Shown here: positions 7,972 to 16,329 of the stretch, piece by piece | Numbering within the stretch: the stretch's first letter is position 1 | Layout of the letters: every line of letters starts with the position of its first letter | Assembly: GCF_000424665.1 (NCBI RefSeq) | Contig: NZ_KE384221.1 | Location: 378,278-442,277 of the forward strand | Direction of reading: 5' to 3' | Source of the DNA: Salinimicrobium terrae DSM 17865 | Lineage (GTDB): Bacteria > Bacteroidota > Bacteroidia > Flavobacteriales > Flavobacteriaceae | DNA: 64,000 nt | Notes under the pieces: model-generated | What the model was told of the DNA's origin: nothing | The model's input: only the letters and a program-made list of their open reading frames with translations | Databases searched by the model: none | Program-made: the position numbers and the translations under genes

Positions 7972-10440
7972 ATGGCACATGAAGAAGATCACATTAGCGA
8001 CGTAGGTTCCACCTTTGACTTTAAAGGTTTTGTACTAAAAGTTTTTAGCTACTGGCAGTTGATTCTCCTCTCCATAGCTATAAGCGTGGGGGTGGCTTAC
8101 TACAACAATGTAAGGAAGCTGCCTGTTTACCAATTGGGAAATTCGATTTCAATTAAAGATGACCAGAATCCATTTTTTACCAGTAACACAAGCCTGACCT
8201 TTAACTGGGGCGGGACTTCAGACAAGGTGAATACCGCCATGACCATCCTTCGTTCCAGGTCGCACAATGAAGAAGTGGTTGAGCGTTTACAATATTATAT
8301 AGGATATCAGCAGGACGGGGAATATCAGCGGGTAAATGCTTATGGTTTTACTCCTTTTAAAGTAGTGGCCGATACTGCTGCATATCAGGTCATGGGCAAT
8401 ACTTTTACCATCCGGTTCAATAGTCCTGAAACCTTTATTCTCAGCACTCATTTTTCCGGCGGAAATGCTTCAGTTTTCAATTATGCCACCAAAGAATATT
8501 CTTCTGTAGTGGTCGAAGAAGGGGAATTCAAAAGAGAATATGGATTAAATGAACCTATTGATTTGCCCTTTTTTAAAGGCAAGTTGGTTCCTACTTCGCA
8601 TGCTCCTGTTATAGATAAGCCTTTTTATTTTCAGTTCAGGCATTTCGACGGTACAGTAGGAAGATTTCGCGGAGTAGCTGTAAACCCTCAGTCCCAGGGC
8701 GCTTCGGTGTTGAATCTGTCTATGGTCGGGGATAACAAGCCTGAAATAGTGGATTATCTCAATGGAACTGTAAGGGTGCTGAGTGAAAATATGCTCGAGC
8801 GAAAGAACCTCTTTGCAACTAAGACCATCCGCTTTATTGATAGTTCTTTGAATGTGAAGGCAATGGAGCTGCAAATAGTAGAAGATGAGCTCAATCATTT
8901 CAGGAACACAAATTCTATCCTGGATATTTCCGCAGAAAGTAGTCAGCTCAACTCCAAACTTACAGAGCTGGATGTGCGAAAGGAGAGTATTGCACGACAA
9001 CTGGCTTATTATGAAACTTTGCAGGAATATCTGCAAACACGAAGTGATTATTCCGATGTTCCTGCTCCCTCGGTAGCGGGAATAGCTGAAGGAAGTATTG
9101 TGAGCGGGGTAGGTCGTATATTAGCTTTGGCCGAAGAACGCCGCAAGTATGAATATTCTTTGCAGGAAAACTCTCCTGTTTTCAATGATATAGATCGGCA
9201 GATCAACGCAGTGAAAGATGTGCTGCTGGAAAATATGGCTTCTTCGCAAAGTTTGCTGAGACAGGAGCTTCGGGATATAAACAATAATATTTCTTTGGCC
9301 GAATCAGAAATTAAAAAACTTCCGCAGGAAGAGCAGGACCTGCTAAAAATCCAGCGTAAATATTCCATTAGTGAGCGCACATACAACATGTTCCTGGAAA
9401 AACGCAGCGAGGCCGGACTCATTAAAGCAGCTAACGTAAGTGACGTGATGGTGATAGACACCGCCAAAGATACCGGCGGCGGACAAATAGGTCCCAACAC
9501 ACAATTAAACTATGTCATGGCATTAATGGTAGGAGGTATGATTCCTTTAACTTTTGTATTCCTCCTGGTTTTCCTCAATACAAACGTGCACAATGCACAG
9601 GAGGTGACCCGGCTTTCTCCAATTCCTATCCTGGGAATGATCGGAAAGAGCCGAATGGACACCAATCTTGCAGTATTTAATAAACCAAAATCTGCCATTG
9701 CTGAAGGTTTCAGAGGATTGAGGTCCAGTCTGCAATTCATGTATAAGAAACAGGGCGTCACAGGCTCAAAGACAGTTCTTATTACCTCCTCAGTTTCGGG
9801 GGAAGGAAAGACATTCTGCGCAATGAACCTGGCAACTGTCTTTGCTTTAAGCGAGAAGAAAACCTTGCTACTCGGTGCCGATTTAAGGAAGCCAAAGATT
9901 TTTGATGATTTTAAGATCAATAATGATGTGGGAGTGGTGAATTACCTGATAGGACAGGAAACACTTGACAACATCATTCAACCAAGTATGGTGCCACACC
10001 TGGATGTGATTACTGCCGGACCGATACCTCCAAATCCATCAGAGCTGCTTATGAACGAGCAGATGGAAACTTTAATGAACGAACTTAAAGAGCGCTATGA
10101 CTATATCATCATGGACACCCCGCCCGTTGGTGTGGTTGCCGATGCGCTCAACCTCATCAAATACGCCGATGCCACTTTGTACCTCATTCGTCAGGATTAT
10201 ACCAAACGCGGTATGCTTGAGGTCATTAATGAAAAATACAGTAAAGGTGAAGTCAAGAACATTTCTTTCGTGCTTAACCACTTTGTCCATAGAGCTAAAT
10301 ACGGATACGGTTATGGCTACGGGTATGGCTATGGTTACGGCTATGGTTATGGGCAGTACGGGAAAGGTTATGGGCAGCAGGATACTCCTAAGAGTAGACT
10401 GAAGAAGAAGTGGAGAGAAATAATGCGGAACTTTGAATAA
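7972..10440 (+). CDS. wzc: Wzc-like polysaccharide co-polymerase / tyrosine autokinase
   Basis: This 822-residue inner-membrane protein has a membrane helix near residues 25-42, a long periplasmic region with coiled coil, a second helix at about 513-535 and a cytoplasmic BY-kinase domain. Walker A (SGEGKT) is near 608, Walker A' (GADLRKPK) near 635 and Walker B (IIMDTPP) near 710. The C-terminus ends in an alternating Tyr-Gly tract (about 776-800), the autophosphorylation cluster. The A' motif has GAD where many family members have DAD. It should control chain length and couple polymerisation to export through the Wza-like channel. Confidence 0.9.
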   Translation: MAHEEDHISDVGSTFDFKGFVLKVFSYWQLILLSIAISVGVAYYNNVRKLPVYQLGNSISIKDDQNPFFTSNTSLTFNWGGTSDKVNTAMTILRSRSHNEEVVERLQYYIGYQQDGEYQRVNAYGFTPFKVVADTAAYQVMGNTFTIRFNSPETFILSTHFSGGNASVFNYATKEYSSVVVEEGEFKREYGLNEPIDLPFFKGKLVPTSHAPVIDKPFYFQFRHFDGTVGRFRGVAVNPQSQGASVLNLSMVGDNKPEIVDYLNGTVRVLSENMLERKNLFATKTIRFIDSSLNVKAMELQIVEDELNHFRNTNSILDISAESSQLNSKLTELDVRKESIARQLAYYETLQEYLQTRSDYSDVPAPSVAGIAEGSIVSGVGRILALAEERRKYEYSLQENSPVFNDIDRQINAVKDVLLENMASSQSLLRQELRDINNNISLAESEIKKLPQEEQDLLKIQRKYSISERTYNMFLEKRSEAGLIKAANVSDVMVIDTAKDTGGGQIGPNTQLNYVMALMVGGMIPLTFVFLLVFLNTNVHNAQEVTRLSPIPILGMIGKSRMDTNLAVFNKPKSAIAEGFRGLRSSLQFMYKKQGVTGSKTVLITSSVSGEGKTFCAMNLATVFALSEKKTLLLGADLRKPKIFDDFKINNDVGVVNYLIGQETLDNIIQPSMVPHLDVITAGPIPPNPSELLMNEQMETLMNELKERYDYIIMDTPPVGVVADALNLIKYADATLYLIRQDYTKRGMLEVINEKYSKGEVKNISFVLNHFVHRAKYGYGYGYGYGYGYGYGYGQYGKGYGQQDTPKSRLKKKWREIMRNFE
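10298..10370 (+). repeat. Tyr-Gly codon repeat in the kinase tail
   Basis: An approximately six-base repeat of GG-N-TA-T/C encodes the YGYGYG tail of the Wzc-like kinase. The third bases vary between units (TAC/TAT, GGA/GGT/GGC/GGG), which argues for selection on the protein rather than recent slippage. Confidence 0.7.
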
Positions 10441-10480
10441 TTCTTGCTTTGCTCCAGAAGTGGAGAGAGGGGAGAGGAGA

Positions 10481-10901
10481 GTGGAAAGTAGAAAAATGAA
10501 TTATGGAGGAGGTGAAGTTTAATTTTGAAGATCTTAAGGTTTATCAAAAAGCTTTGGATTTTATTGACTACGCATATAGCCTCACTGCAAAATTCCCTAA
10601 GGAGGAATTATACGGTCTGTCTTCTCAATTCAACCGCGCCGCTGTCTCTATTGCTCTGAATACTTCTGAAGGTTCTGGAGATACAGATGCTCAATTTCAT
10701 CGATTTCTCCAAGCGGCAGCTGATTCCGTAAGGGAGTGTGTCACTTGTTCTACAATTGCTTTCAGGAGGAAATTTATATCTCCTGAAGAAAATAACAAAG
10801 CCAGGCTTATGTTATTGGAAATTCTAAAAATGACAAGTAGTCTACAGAGATATTTGAAGTCAAAGAGGAACTGATGTTTTTACCGACTATCCCCTTTCCA
10901 C
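10481..10901. repeat. Inverted low-complexity arms around a four-helix-bundle gene
   Basis: GTGGAAAG at 10481-10488, preceded by a GGAGAGAGGGGAGAGG tract, is inverted as CTTTCCAC at 10894-10901 inside a CCCCTTTCCACTTCCCACTTTCC tract. The arms enclose the four-helix-bundle gene at 10503-10874. The exact match is short and the composition is simple, so chance contributes. Confidence 0.4.
10503..10874 (+). CDS. Four-helix-bundle protein (23S rRNA intervening-sequence family)
   Basis: The 123-residue protein starts MEEVKFNFEDLKVYQKALDF and contains FPKEELYGLSSQFNRAAVSI followed by ALNTSEGSG. These are signature segments of the S23/four-helix-bundle family (PF05635 type). Members occur in 23S rRNA intervening sequences and as dozens of scattered genes in Bacteroidota; their molecular function is not established, though they resemble the Avd protein of diversity-generating retroelements. 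No reverse transcriptase is nearby. It sits between the kinase gene and the convergent asnB-like gene, with GTGGAAAG-type inverted tracts on both sides. Two paralogues lie at 57219 and 63282. Confidence 0.85.
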   Translation: MEEVKFNFEDLKVYQKALDFIDYAYSLTAKFPKEELYGLSSQFNRAAVSIALNTSEGSGDTDAQFHRFLQAAADSVRECVTCSTIAFRRKFISPEENNKARLMLLEILKMTSSLQRYLKSKRN

Positions 10902-10914
10902 TTCCCACTTTCCT

Positions 10915-12618
10915 CTAGCTGAGCAACAGCGAAGCATTAACCCACTGCCATACATGAAAACTACTCCTATTATCTCCCGCTAAATACCTTTTCCATTCCC
11001 TTTCAATTTCCTTATGATCAAACCAATCGGCTGCCGCTGAATTTTTCAAACTTTTTAACTGCTCCTCCACAAATGGTCTAACCTCCTTACCCAACCATTC
11101 CCGTTGAGGAGTCTGGAGGGGGCGCTTGGGAGCGTAGGAGATATTTTTGGGCACCAGAGGTTTCAAGATCTCGCGGAGCAAATATTTTCCAACTCTATTT
11201 TGAATTTTATAACTTTCTGGTTGTGCAAAGGCAAATTCTACGAGACGGTAGTCCAGAAGAGGTTCACGAAGTTCTGTACTGTAAGTCATCGAGATGCGGT
11301 CGTTGAAACGTAAGGCTCTGGGAATCTTTGTATAAAAAAGGTCTCTGAACTGCAGGTTTTGGAGTTCGTTGTCAAAAGGTTGTGGATAGATTGGTTTTTC
11401 AGCTAAAGTAGCAAAGCCAGGATCCAGAACATTTTGCCGAAAGGGAGAGCCTTTTCCGGTGCCCTGAATAGTAGAACCGGAGTTCTGATAATAATCATAT
11501 CCAGCCCATTGTTCATCCATTCCCTGTCCGTCAAGTAGCACTTTCACTCCGTCTGCTTGAGCCTGTTCAAAAATTTTAGAATAAGCCAGGGTAGGAATGC
11601 CGCCAAAGGGTTCATCCTGTTGCCTGCTTATTTTATGTGCAGCTGCGCCTACTTCTGAAGCCGAAAAGAGCACTTTTTGAAGCGGGTTTTGAGTGCTGGC
11701 AATCATTTGTTCCACCCAAGGTAATTCGTCATATCGCTCGTCTCCGGTGTAAAAAGTATAGGCATTAATCTTTTGTTTGTCCTCAAATAAGTTGACCAGG
11801 GTCAACAGGAGGGAGCTGTCTACTCCGCCGCTAATATTAAAAGCTATCGGCACATCGGCACGAAAGCGGAACTTGATGCTGTCTTTGAGAAGATCCAAAT
11901 AATGAGTACTTACCTCTTCAAAAGATAAATTTGGTTGGATGTTTTTGACCCTGCTTTCAAAGTTGTTCCAACTTTCAATATTTAATTTCCCCTGGGAAAA
12001 CTCAAGATAATGTCCTCCGGGTAATTGATTTATGTTTTTATAAAAGGTCTCCTCGGGCATTCCGTAGGAGCCATAGCTAAAATAGGAGGCCCAGACTTTA
12101 CAATTAGGAGAGGTGTCAAAAATGGCATTTTTGAGAGCCTTTATTTCACTGCTGAAGGAGAGATTTTTTCCAACTTCAGAATAATAAAATGGTTTTACTC
12201 CGAAGCGGTCTCGTGCTGCGAAGAGTTTTTTTTCTGAAGTATCCCAGATGGCAAAGGAAAACATGCCGTTGAATTTTATCAGGCACTCCTTACCCCAGCG
12301 GATATATGCCGCCAGAAGTACTTCCGTATCCGATGAGGTTTTGAAGTTGTAGTGAGAGTTTAATTCGGACTTTAGCTCTTTATAATTGTAGATCTCGCCA
12401 TTAAAGCTGAGAAAATATCTTCCGGAGTTATCGACAAAGGGTTCATTAGCTTCAGGAGAGAGGTCAATAATACCAAGACGATTATGGCCTATAGCGGCGA
12501 AACCTGGATCGACATAAATGCCGGTATGATCGGGCCCACGGTGATGTTGTGCCTGAAGCATTTTTTGAAGTTCTGCTTCAATAGGGTTCGGACCGATAAT
12601 ACCTGAAATTCCGCACAT
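10915..12618 (-). CDS. asnB: Asparagine synthetase-like glutamine amidotransferase
   Basis: The 567-residue protein begins MCGISGIIG with Cys2 as the glutaminase nucleophile. Class II amidotransferase motifs follow (HRGPDH near 26, FNGEIYNY near 73), and the synthetase domain carries the pyrophosphate loop SGGVDSS at about 263-269. This is the AsnB fold: glutamine hydrolysis, ammonia channelling and ATP-dependent amidation of an acid. Within glycan loci such proteins often amidate uronic or similar sugars instead of making asparagine. The setting favours a glycan role, but bona fide asparagine synthetase is not excluded. It is convergent with the four-helix-bundle gene. Confidence 0.85.
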   Translation of the reverse strand: MCGISGIIGPNPIEAELQKMLQAQHHRGPDHTGIYVDPGFAAIGHNRLGIIDLSPEANEPFVDNSGRYFLSFNGEIYNYKELKSELNSHYNFKTSSDTEVLLAAYIRWGKECLIKFNGMFSFAIWDTSEKKLFAARDRFGVKPFYYSEVGKNLSFSSEIKALKNAIFDTSPNCKVWASYFSYGSYGMPEETFYKNINQLPGGHYLEFSQGKLNIESWNNFESRVKNIQPNLSFEEVSTHYLDLLKDSIKFRFRADVPIAFNISGGVDSSLLLTLVNLFEDKQKINAYTFYTGDERYDELPWVEQMIASTQNPLQKVLFSASEVGAAAHKISRQQDEPFGGIPTLAYSKIFEQAQADGVKVLLDGQGMDEQWAGYDYYQNSGSTIQGTGKGSPFRQNVLDPGFATLAEKPIYPQPFDNELQNLQFRDLFYTKIPRALRFNDRISMTYSTELREPLLDYRLVEFAFAQPESYKIQNRVGKYLLREILKPLVPKNISYAPKRPLQTPQREWLGKEVRPFVEEQLKSLKNSAAADWFDHKEIEREWKRYLAGDNRSSFHVWQWVNASLLLS

Positions 12619-13078
12619 TTTTTGTTGTATAATGTATACTGAATATTGTATAATGAATTTCTTTTCAAATCTATTGAAAAATTTGAACTAACGGGAATAA
12701 TTAAAAAATCCGGTAATTGAAAACACTATGCCTGTAAGTCTGAGCCTCCTTATTTGCCCGTTAGGGAAAAGAAGGAGAAGGTCGAAGACGACAGGGAAAA
12801 AAACCGTTTTTGGTTTTGCCCCTCACCTTAAAGGGAGCCCAAAAACGGGATTAGAGTATCAGCGCCAGGTTAGGCATATTTGGAGTATGCAGTGCGCAGT
12901 AGTCAGTTAATTTTTGGTTAGTATTTAACCTTGATTTGCTAATTTCTTGTAGCACTACTTTGGTCAGGCTCTCTAAAAAAATATAAGCCAACAGCCAAAA
13001 GCTAACAGCTAAAAGCTCACTCCACAAACAACAGACAAAAAACAAAAAACCAACAGCAAACGGAAAACACAAAACGTC
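12619..13078. other. Gene-free repeat-rich spacer
   Basis: The 460 bases between the asnB-like and neuA-like genes hold no credible gene; a 60-codon frame at 12728 has no protein-like composition. Present are TTGTATAATGTATACTGAAT-type repeats next to the asnB start, a possible minus-strand -7 box at 12666-12673, an inverted repeat pairing CCGTTTTTGG with CCAAAAACGG at about 12802-12857, and repeats of GCCAACAGCCAAAAGCTAAC type at about 12988-13015. Confidence 0.5.
12666..12673 (-). promoter_or_regulatory. Possible -7 box for the asnB-like gene
   Basis: CAAATCTA on the plus strand reads TAGATTTG on the minus strand, a TANNTTTG match 47 bases upstream of the asnB-like start. The distance is longer than for the other candidates and no -33 element is visible, so this is weak. 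Confidence 0.25.
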
Positions 13079-13777
13079 CTAACTCCACTTTCCACTTTTC
13101 ACTAATTTTTCCGCTTCCTCCCAATCCACATGTGTATCAATATTCACATAAGGATCTCCTGTGGTGTCGACGAATCCAATTCTTTTACCGTACAGGGAGT
13201 TCTGCTCCAGGATCACTTCAGTTTTGGTAAGATAAATAGCACCGTCTCGATAATAGGCCTTCGGTAGCTCCTGGCGACGTGGGATGATGTTTTCTTCTCC
13301 CGTAGCAATTTTTAACTGTCCATGCTTTTCTTCAAAGATCCAGTGTGGGTTATATTCCGCAGGAACTTCCCGGACCGAGAGCAAGGAGTCGAAATTTCCA
13401 GCTTGAAATTTTTCTATGGCCTTATCTGTTAAACCAGACCGTCTAAATGGAGTAGTTGGTTGCAGCAGACAGACCGCATCAAACTTTTCCCCTTTTTGAG
13501 CAAAGAAGCTCAGTGAGTGTTGCACAACTTCCAGGGTAGGAGTAGCATCAGCAGCTAAATTTGCAGGTCTTTTAAAAGGCACTTCCAGGCCTATCTCTTC
13601 AGCTACTGCCATAATTTCAGCATCATCTGAACTTAGGATAAGTCTGGAAAGCAACATTGAATTCTTAGCTGCTTCGAAAGTGTATTGTAGCAAAGGCTTG
13701 TCGTGTAGTATTTTTATATTCTTGCCGGGAATTCCTTTACTGCCGCCGCGAGCGGGGATGAGTCCGAGGATTTTCAT
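13079..13777 (-). CDS. neuA: Acylneuraminate (nonulosonate) cytidylyltransferase, NeuA-like
   Basis: This 232-residue cytoplasmic enzyme begins MKILGLIPARGGSKGIPGKN, the CTP-binding signature of CMP-sialic acid synthetases. It continues with FKRPANLAADATPT and LLQPTTPFR, both diagnostic of the NeuA/LegF/PseF group. It activates a nonulosonic acid as the CMP-sugar for glycosyltransferases. With NeuC-like and NeuB-like enzymes in the same locus it completes a sialic- or legionaminic-type pathway; the exact sugar cannot be read. The last residues (KSGKWS) are encoded by a GTGGAAAGTGGA repeat of the type that litters the spacers, so the C-terminus was probably rewritten by repeat insertion. Confidence 0.88.
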   Translation of the reverse strand: MKILGLIPARGGSKGIPGKNIKILHDKPLLQYTFEAAKNSMLLSRLILSSDDAEIMAVAEEIGLEVPFKRPANLAADATPTLEVVQHSLSFFAQKGEKFDAVCLLQPTTPFRRSGLTDKAIEKFQAGNFDSLLSVREVPAEYNPHWIFEEKHGQLKIATGEENIIPRRQELPKAYYRDGAIYLTKTEVILEQNSLYGKRIGFVDTTGDPYVNIDTHVDWEEAEKLVKSGKWS

Positions 13778-13875
13778 TGTTCAGTGATGTCATCTCGAGC
13801 GGAGTCGAGAGGTTGGTTCACTCAAATATATGTTTTTTGGAGTAGTGTCTTATAAAAAGGGTCTCATTTAATGCC

Positions 13876-13995
13876 GTCATTGCGAGCGCAGCGAAGCAAT
13901 CTATTGCAGGTAGGTCCCAATAATAGCCTGAAGTAAGGATTGGCAGATTGCTACGCTCGTCCTACGGATTCTCTCGCCATGGCGGTTCGCAGACA
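13876..13995. repeat. Dispersed GTCATTGCGAGCG / GATTGC element (left copy)
   Basis: The arm GTCATTGCGAGCGCAGCGAA is followed by GCAATCTATTGCAGGTAGGT and, after a spacer, by AGATTGCTACGCTCGTCC and a GC-rich end. This is a known kind of dispersed bacterial intergenic palindrome. A second copy lies on the other side of the neuC-like gene at 15304-15430. A small separate inverted repeat, CTCGAGCGGAGTCGAG, sits just upstream at about 13792-13807. Confidence 0.55.
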
Positions 13996-14020
13996 AACTG
14001 ACGACTGATAACCGACCACT

Positions 14021-15175
14021 CTAGTAAGTAATCGTCTTACTATAAGTCAACTCCACCGTCGCCAGTATCTCCGCAATTTTCTCTCCCGCATTTCCATTAC
14101 CGTAAATAGTAGAGCTTTCATATTTCTCTGTACTAATCGCAGCTTTTGTGGCTTCTAAGATGGCCTGCTGAACATAAGGAACATCAGTCACATTCTGTGC
14201 CCGACTCCTTCTATGTTGACGATTTCCGATGTTTACAACTGGCAGTCCCAAATAAGCACACTCTCTTAGGCCAGCACTCGAGTTTCCTATTAAAGCTCTG
14301 GAGCTGTTAAGAAGTTTCAGAAAATCTAGAGGATCCATATTCTTGAAAAAATGGATGTTTTGAGGTTGTTCTAGCTCTCTAAACGTTCTTATTCCATTAG
14401 AAGTTCCATCAGAACCGGCATCCACATTAGGCCAGAACCAAAAAGTCGGATAATTCAGCTCTTTTACAGCTCTTAATGTTTCCATGATGTGCTTTTTTGA
14501 TTCCTTGTATTCTGTAGTTACCGGATGCTGCATCACCACTATATATCCTTTCTCCCATTCCAGATTGGCGCCTACTCCGCCATATTTTTTCAAAGGATCA
14601 AAATCGAGATAAGGATAATCCGTAATTTGTTTTGCAAGGTCAATAGAAGGGCAGCCGGAGTTAATCACCTTACCGGGCTCTTCTCCTAATTTTATCACCC
14701 GCTCCCGGGCATCTTCGGTACAGACCAGGTGGAGATCGGCCAGTTTGGTATTCGCATGCCTTACTTTCTCATCAATGCTGCCCGTCACCTCTCCGCCCTG
14801 TATATGGATTAGCGGAATATTCTGGTAGGATGCCGCAATGGAAGTGGCAATGGTTTCAAACCTGTCGGCAATAGTGATCACTGCGTCCGGTTTCAGGTTG
14901 TAAAAAACATTGGTAAGTTCCATAACACCCAATCCGGTAGTCTTTGCCATAGTAGTTGGATTCTCTCCCTCCAGCACCATAAAAACTTTAGCTGCGATTG
15001 GAAAGCCGTCTTTTTCAATGAAATCTACTGCGTTCCCGTATCGGTCCAGCAAGGCCGAACCCGCGATCACCAGTTGTAATTTCAGATCTGGGTGATTTTG
15101 AATGGCTGTTAAAGCAGTTTTTATCCGACTGTAGGAGGGGCGGGCAGTTACTACGACGCAGATCTTTCTTTTCAT
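14021..15175 (-). CDS. neuC: Hydrolysing UDP-GlcNAc 2-epimerase, NeuC/LegG-like
   Basis: The 384-residue GT-B-fold enzyme starts MKRKICVVVTARPSYSRIK. It contains ITIADRFETIATSIAA, HIQGGEVTGSIDEKVRHANT and LIGNSSAGLRECAYLGLP, the conserved blocks of the NeuC/LegG hydrolysing epimerases. These convert a UDP-HexNAc to free ManNAc (or the bacillosamine-derived analogue) plus UDP, the first committed step to nonulosonic acids. LegB/LegC/LegH-type genes are not in the window, which leans towards a Neu5Ac-like route, but they could lie elsewhere. It is transcribed towards the neuA-like gene across a 243-base repeat spacer and bracketed by two copies of a dispersed repeat. Confidence 0.9.
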   Translation of the reverse strand: MKRKICVVVTARPSYSRIKTALTAIQNHPDLKLQLVIAGSALLDRYGNAVDFIEKDGFPIAAKVFMVLEGENPTTMAKTTGLGVMELTNVFYNLKPDAVITIADRFETIATSIAASYQNIPLIHIQGGEVTGSIDEKVRHANTKLADLHLVCTEDARERVIKLGEEPGKVINSGCPSIDLAKQITDYPYLDFDPLKKYGGVGANLEWEKGYIVVMQHPVTTEYKESKKHIMETLRAVKELNYPTFWFWPNVDAGSDGTSNGIRTFRELEQPQNIHFFKNMDPLDFLKLLNSSRALIGNSSAGLRECAYLGLPVVNIGNRQHRRSRAQNVTDVPYVQQAILEATKAAISTEKYESSTIYGNGNAGEKIAEILATVELTYSKTITY

Positions 15176-15303
15176 TCAGTTCTCGGTTCTCAGTTGTCAG
15201 TTTGTCTGCCCCGCCAGCTTTAGCGAAGGTAGATCAGTTTCTCGGTTAGGCTAAAGTAATAAAAATGTTGTTGATGAGAAGTGGTCCTGCTGCCTATTGA
15301 AAT

Positions 15304-15430
15304 AGTCATTGGGAAAGATTTCCGATACATTAGAAGATTGAAGCAATCTGTTGTAGGTTAGTCACGATGATTGTTTAAGGTAGCGATTGAAAGATTGCCA
15401 CATCGGACTACGTCCGTCTCGCAATGACAG
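15304..15430. repeat. Dispersed GTCATTG...GAAGCAATCTG / CAATGAC element (right copy)
   Basis: This diverged copy runs from GTCATTGGGAAAGAT through GAAGCAATCTGTTGTAGGT and GAAAGATTGCCAC to CGTCCGTCTCGCAATGAC. Block order is the same as in the copy at 13876-13995. The rest of the 15176-15495 spacer is non-coding; its right end carries the promoter of the pyruvyltransferase gene. Confidence 0.5.
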
Positions 15431-15467
15431 TTCGTATGAGCGTCGTGAGACTGAAGTAAGTTTTCTA

Positions 15468-15475
15468 TATATTTG
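15468..15475 (+). promoter_or_regulatory. -7 box for the pyruvyltransferase-methyltransferase pair
   Basis: TATATTTG fits TANNTTTG exactly and ends 20 bases before the TTG start at 15496, the same octamer and spacing as before the wza-like gene. No -33 TTTG is evident. Confidence 0.5.
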
Positions 15476-15495
15476 AAACCAGCAAAACGCAAATT

Positions 15496-16329
15496 TTGAG
15501 CAAATCCCTGAACTTTAAAAACCATAAAAGAATCCCCTTATTCTACTGGAGTGAACGGCATTTTATTTTTAGGGAGAAAGAGAATTATGGGGATCTGCTT
15601 TCGAAATACCTGGTAGAGAAAATTAGCGGAAAGGAGACACGGTTTGTTCATCCAAAAAAGCAGTCCTGGTATAAGACCATTAAAGACAATCTTTTGGCCG
15701 CAGGAAGTATCATTCATCATGCATCTAAACACAGCATAGTGTGGGGAAGTGGTATTATAGATCATGAACAGAATATTCAAAAAGCTGATTTTAGGGCGGT
15801 TCGTGGACCGAAAACCAGAGATTACCTGTTAAAACTGGGCTATAGGTGTCCCGAAGTTTACGGAGATCCCGCCATCCTGCTACCGGACCATTACCGGCCG
15901 CAGGTGGAAAACAAGTATAAATTAGGTATTGTGCCGCATTATCATGACTATGAAAAGGCACAGAGGATCTTTGGCGGCAGGGAGGAAGTAAATGTGGTGG
16001 ATCTGCTCACGATGGATGTGGAGGCGACTACTTTAGAGATCCTGGAGTGTGAACGCATTCTTTCTACCTCATTACACGGATTAATAGTTGCGCATGCATA
16101 CGGAATCCCGGCAGTATGGGTGAAAATGTCTAGTAAGATCTTCGGAAACGATGTTAAATATTTCGATTACCTGGAGTCTGTGGGATTGGAAGCCTACGAA
16201 GCGGAAGTTGTGGACGAGGGGATTTCAGAAGATAAAATATCAAGCTTATTCCAAAATTACCCGAGCTGGGTATCCCAAGAAAAGCTGAAGGCTTTAAAAG
16301 CCGGACTTTTAGAAGTAAAACCCTTTTGA
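15496..16329 (+). CDS. Polysaccharide pyruvyl transferase family protein
   Basis: The 277-residue protein shows family blocks in order: NYGDLLSKYLVEKISG near the N-terminus, VWGSGI (about 82), RAVRGPKTRDYL (about 98), YGDPAILLPD (about 120), and LSTSLHGLIVAHAYGIP near 195. These are typical of the PS_pyruv_trans family (CsaB, GumL, WcaK). It is expected to transfer pyruvate from phosphoenolpyruvate to a sugar as a ketal, adding negative charge to the glycan. It starts with TTG behind a good -7 box and overlaps the next gene (TGATG). The acceptor sugar is unknown. Confidence 0.87.
   Translation: MSKSLNFKNHKRIPLFYWSERHFIFREKENYGDLLSKYLVEKISGKETRFVHPKKQSWYKTIKDNLLAAGSIIHHASKHSIVWGSGIIDHEQNIQKADFRAVRGPKTRDYLLKLGYRCPEVYGDPAILLPDHYRPQVENKYKLGIVPHYHDYEKAQRIFGGREEVNVVDLLTMDVEATTLEILECERILSTSLHGLIVAHAYGIPAVWVKMSSKIFGNDVKYFDYLESVGLEAYEAEVVDEGISEDKISSLFQNYPSWVSQEKLKALKAGLLEVKPF

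Noticed and set aside
8545..10290. Several minus-strand frames of 62-163 codons opposite the kinase gene
   Set aside because: They are shadows of a clear 822-residue coding frame and carry no motifs.
10503..10874. Diversity-generating retroelement accessory gene (Avd)
   Set aside because: The family is related, but no reverse transcriptase, template repeat or variable repeat was seen in the window.
10915..12618. Housekeeping asparagine synthetase with certainty
   Set aside because: The motifs fit AsnB, but its place inside the glycan locus makes a sugar-amidating role as likely, so I keep the broad call.
12728..12910. 60-codon plus-strand frame in the asnB-neuA spacer
   Set aside because: It crosses repeat-rich DNA, is full of Arg/Lys/Ser, has no recognizable start context and no protein-like pattern.
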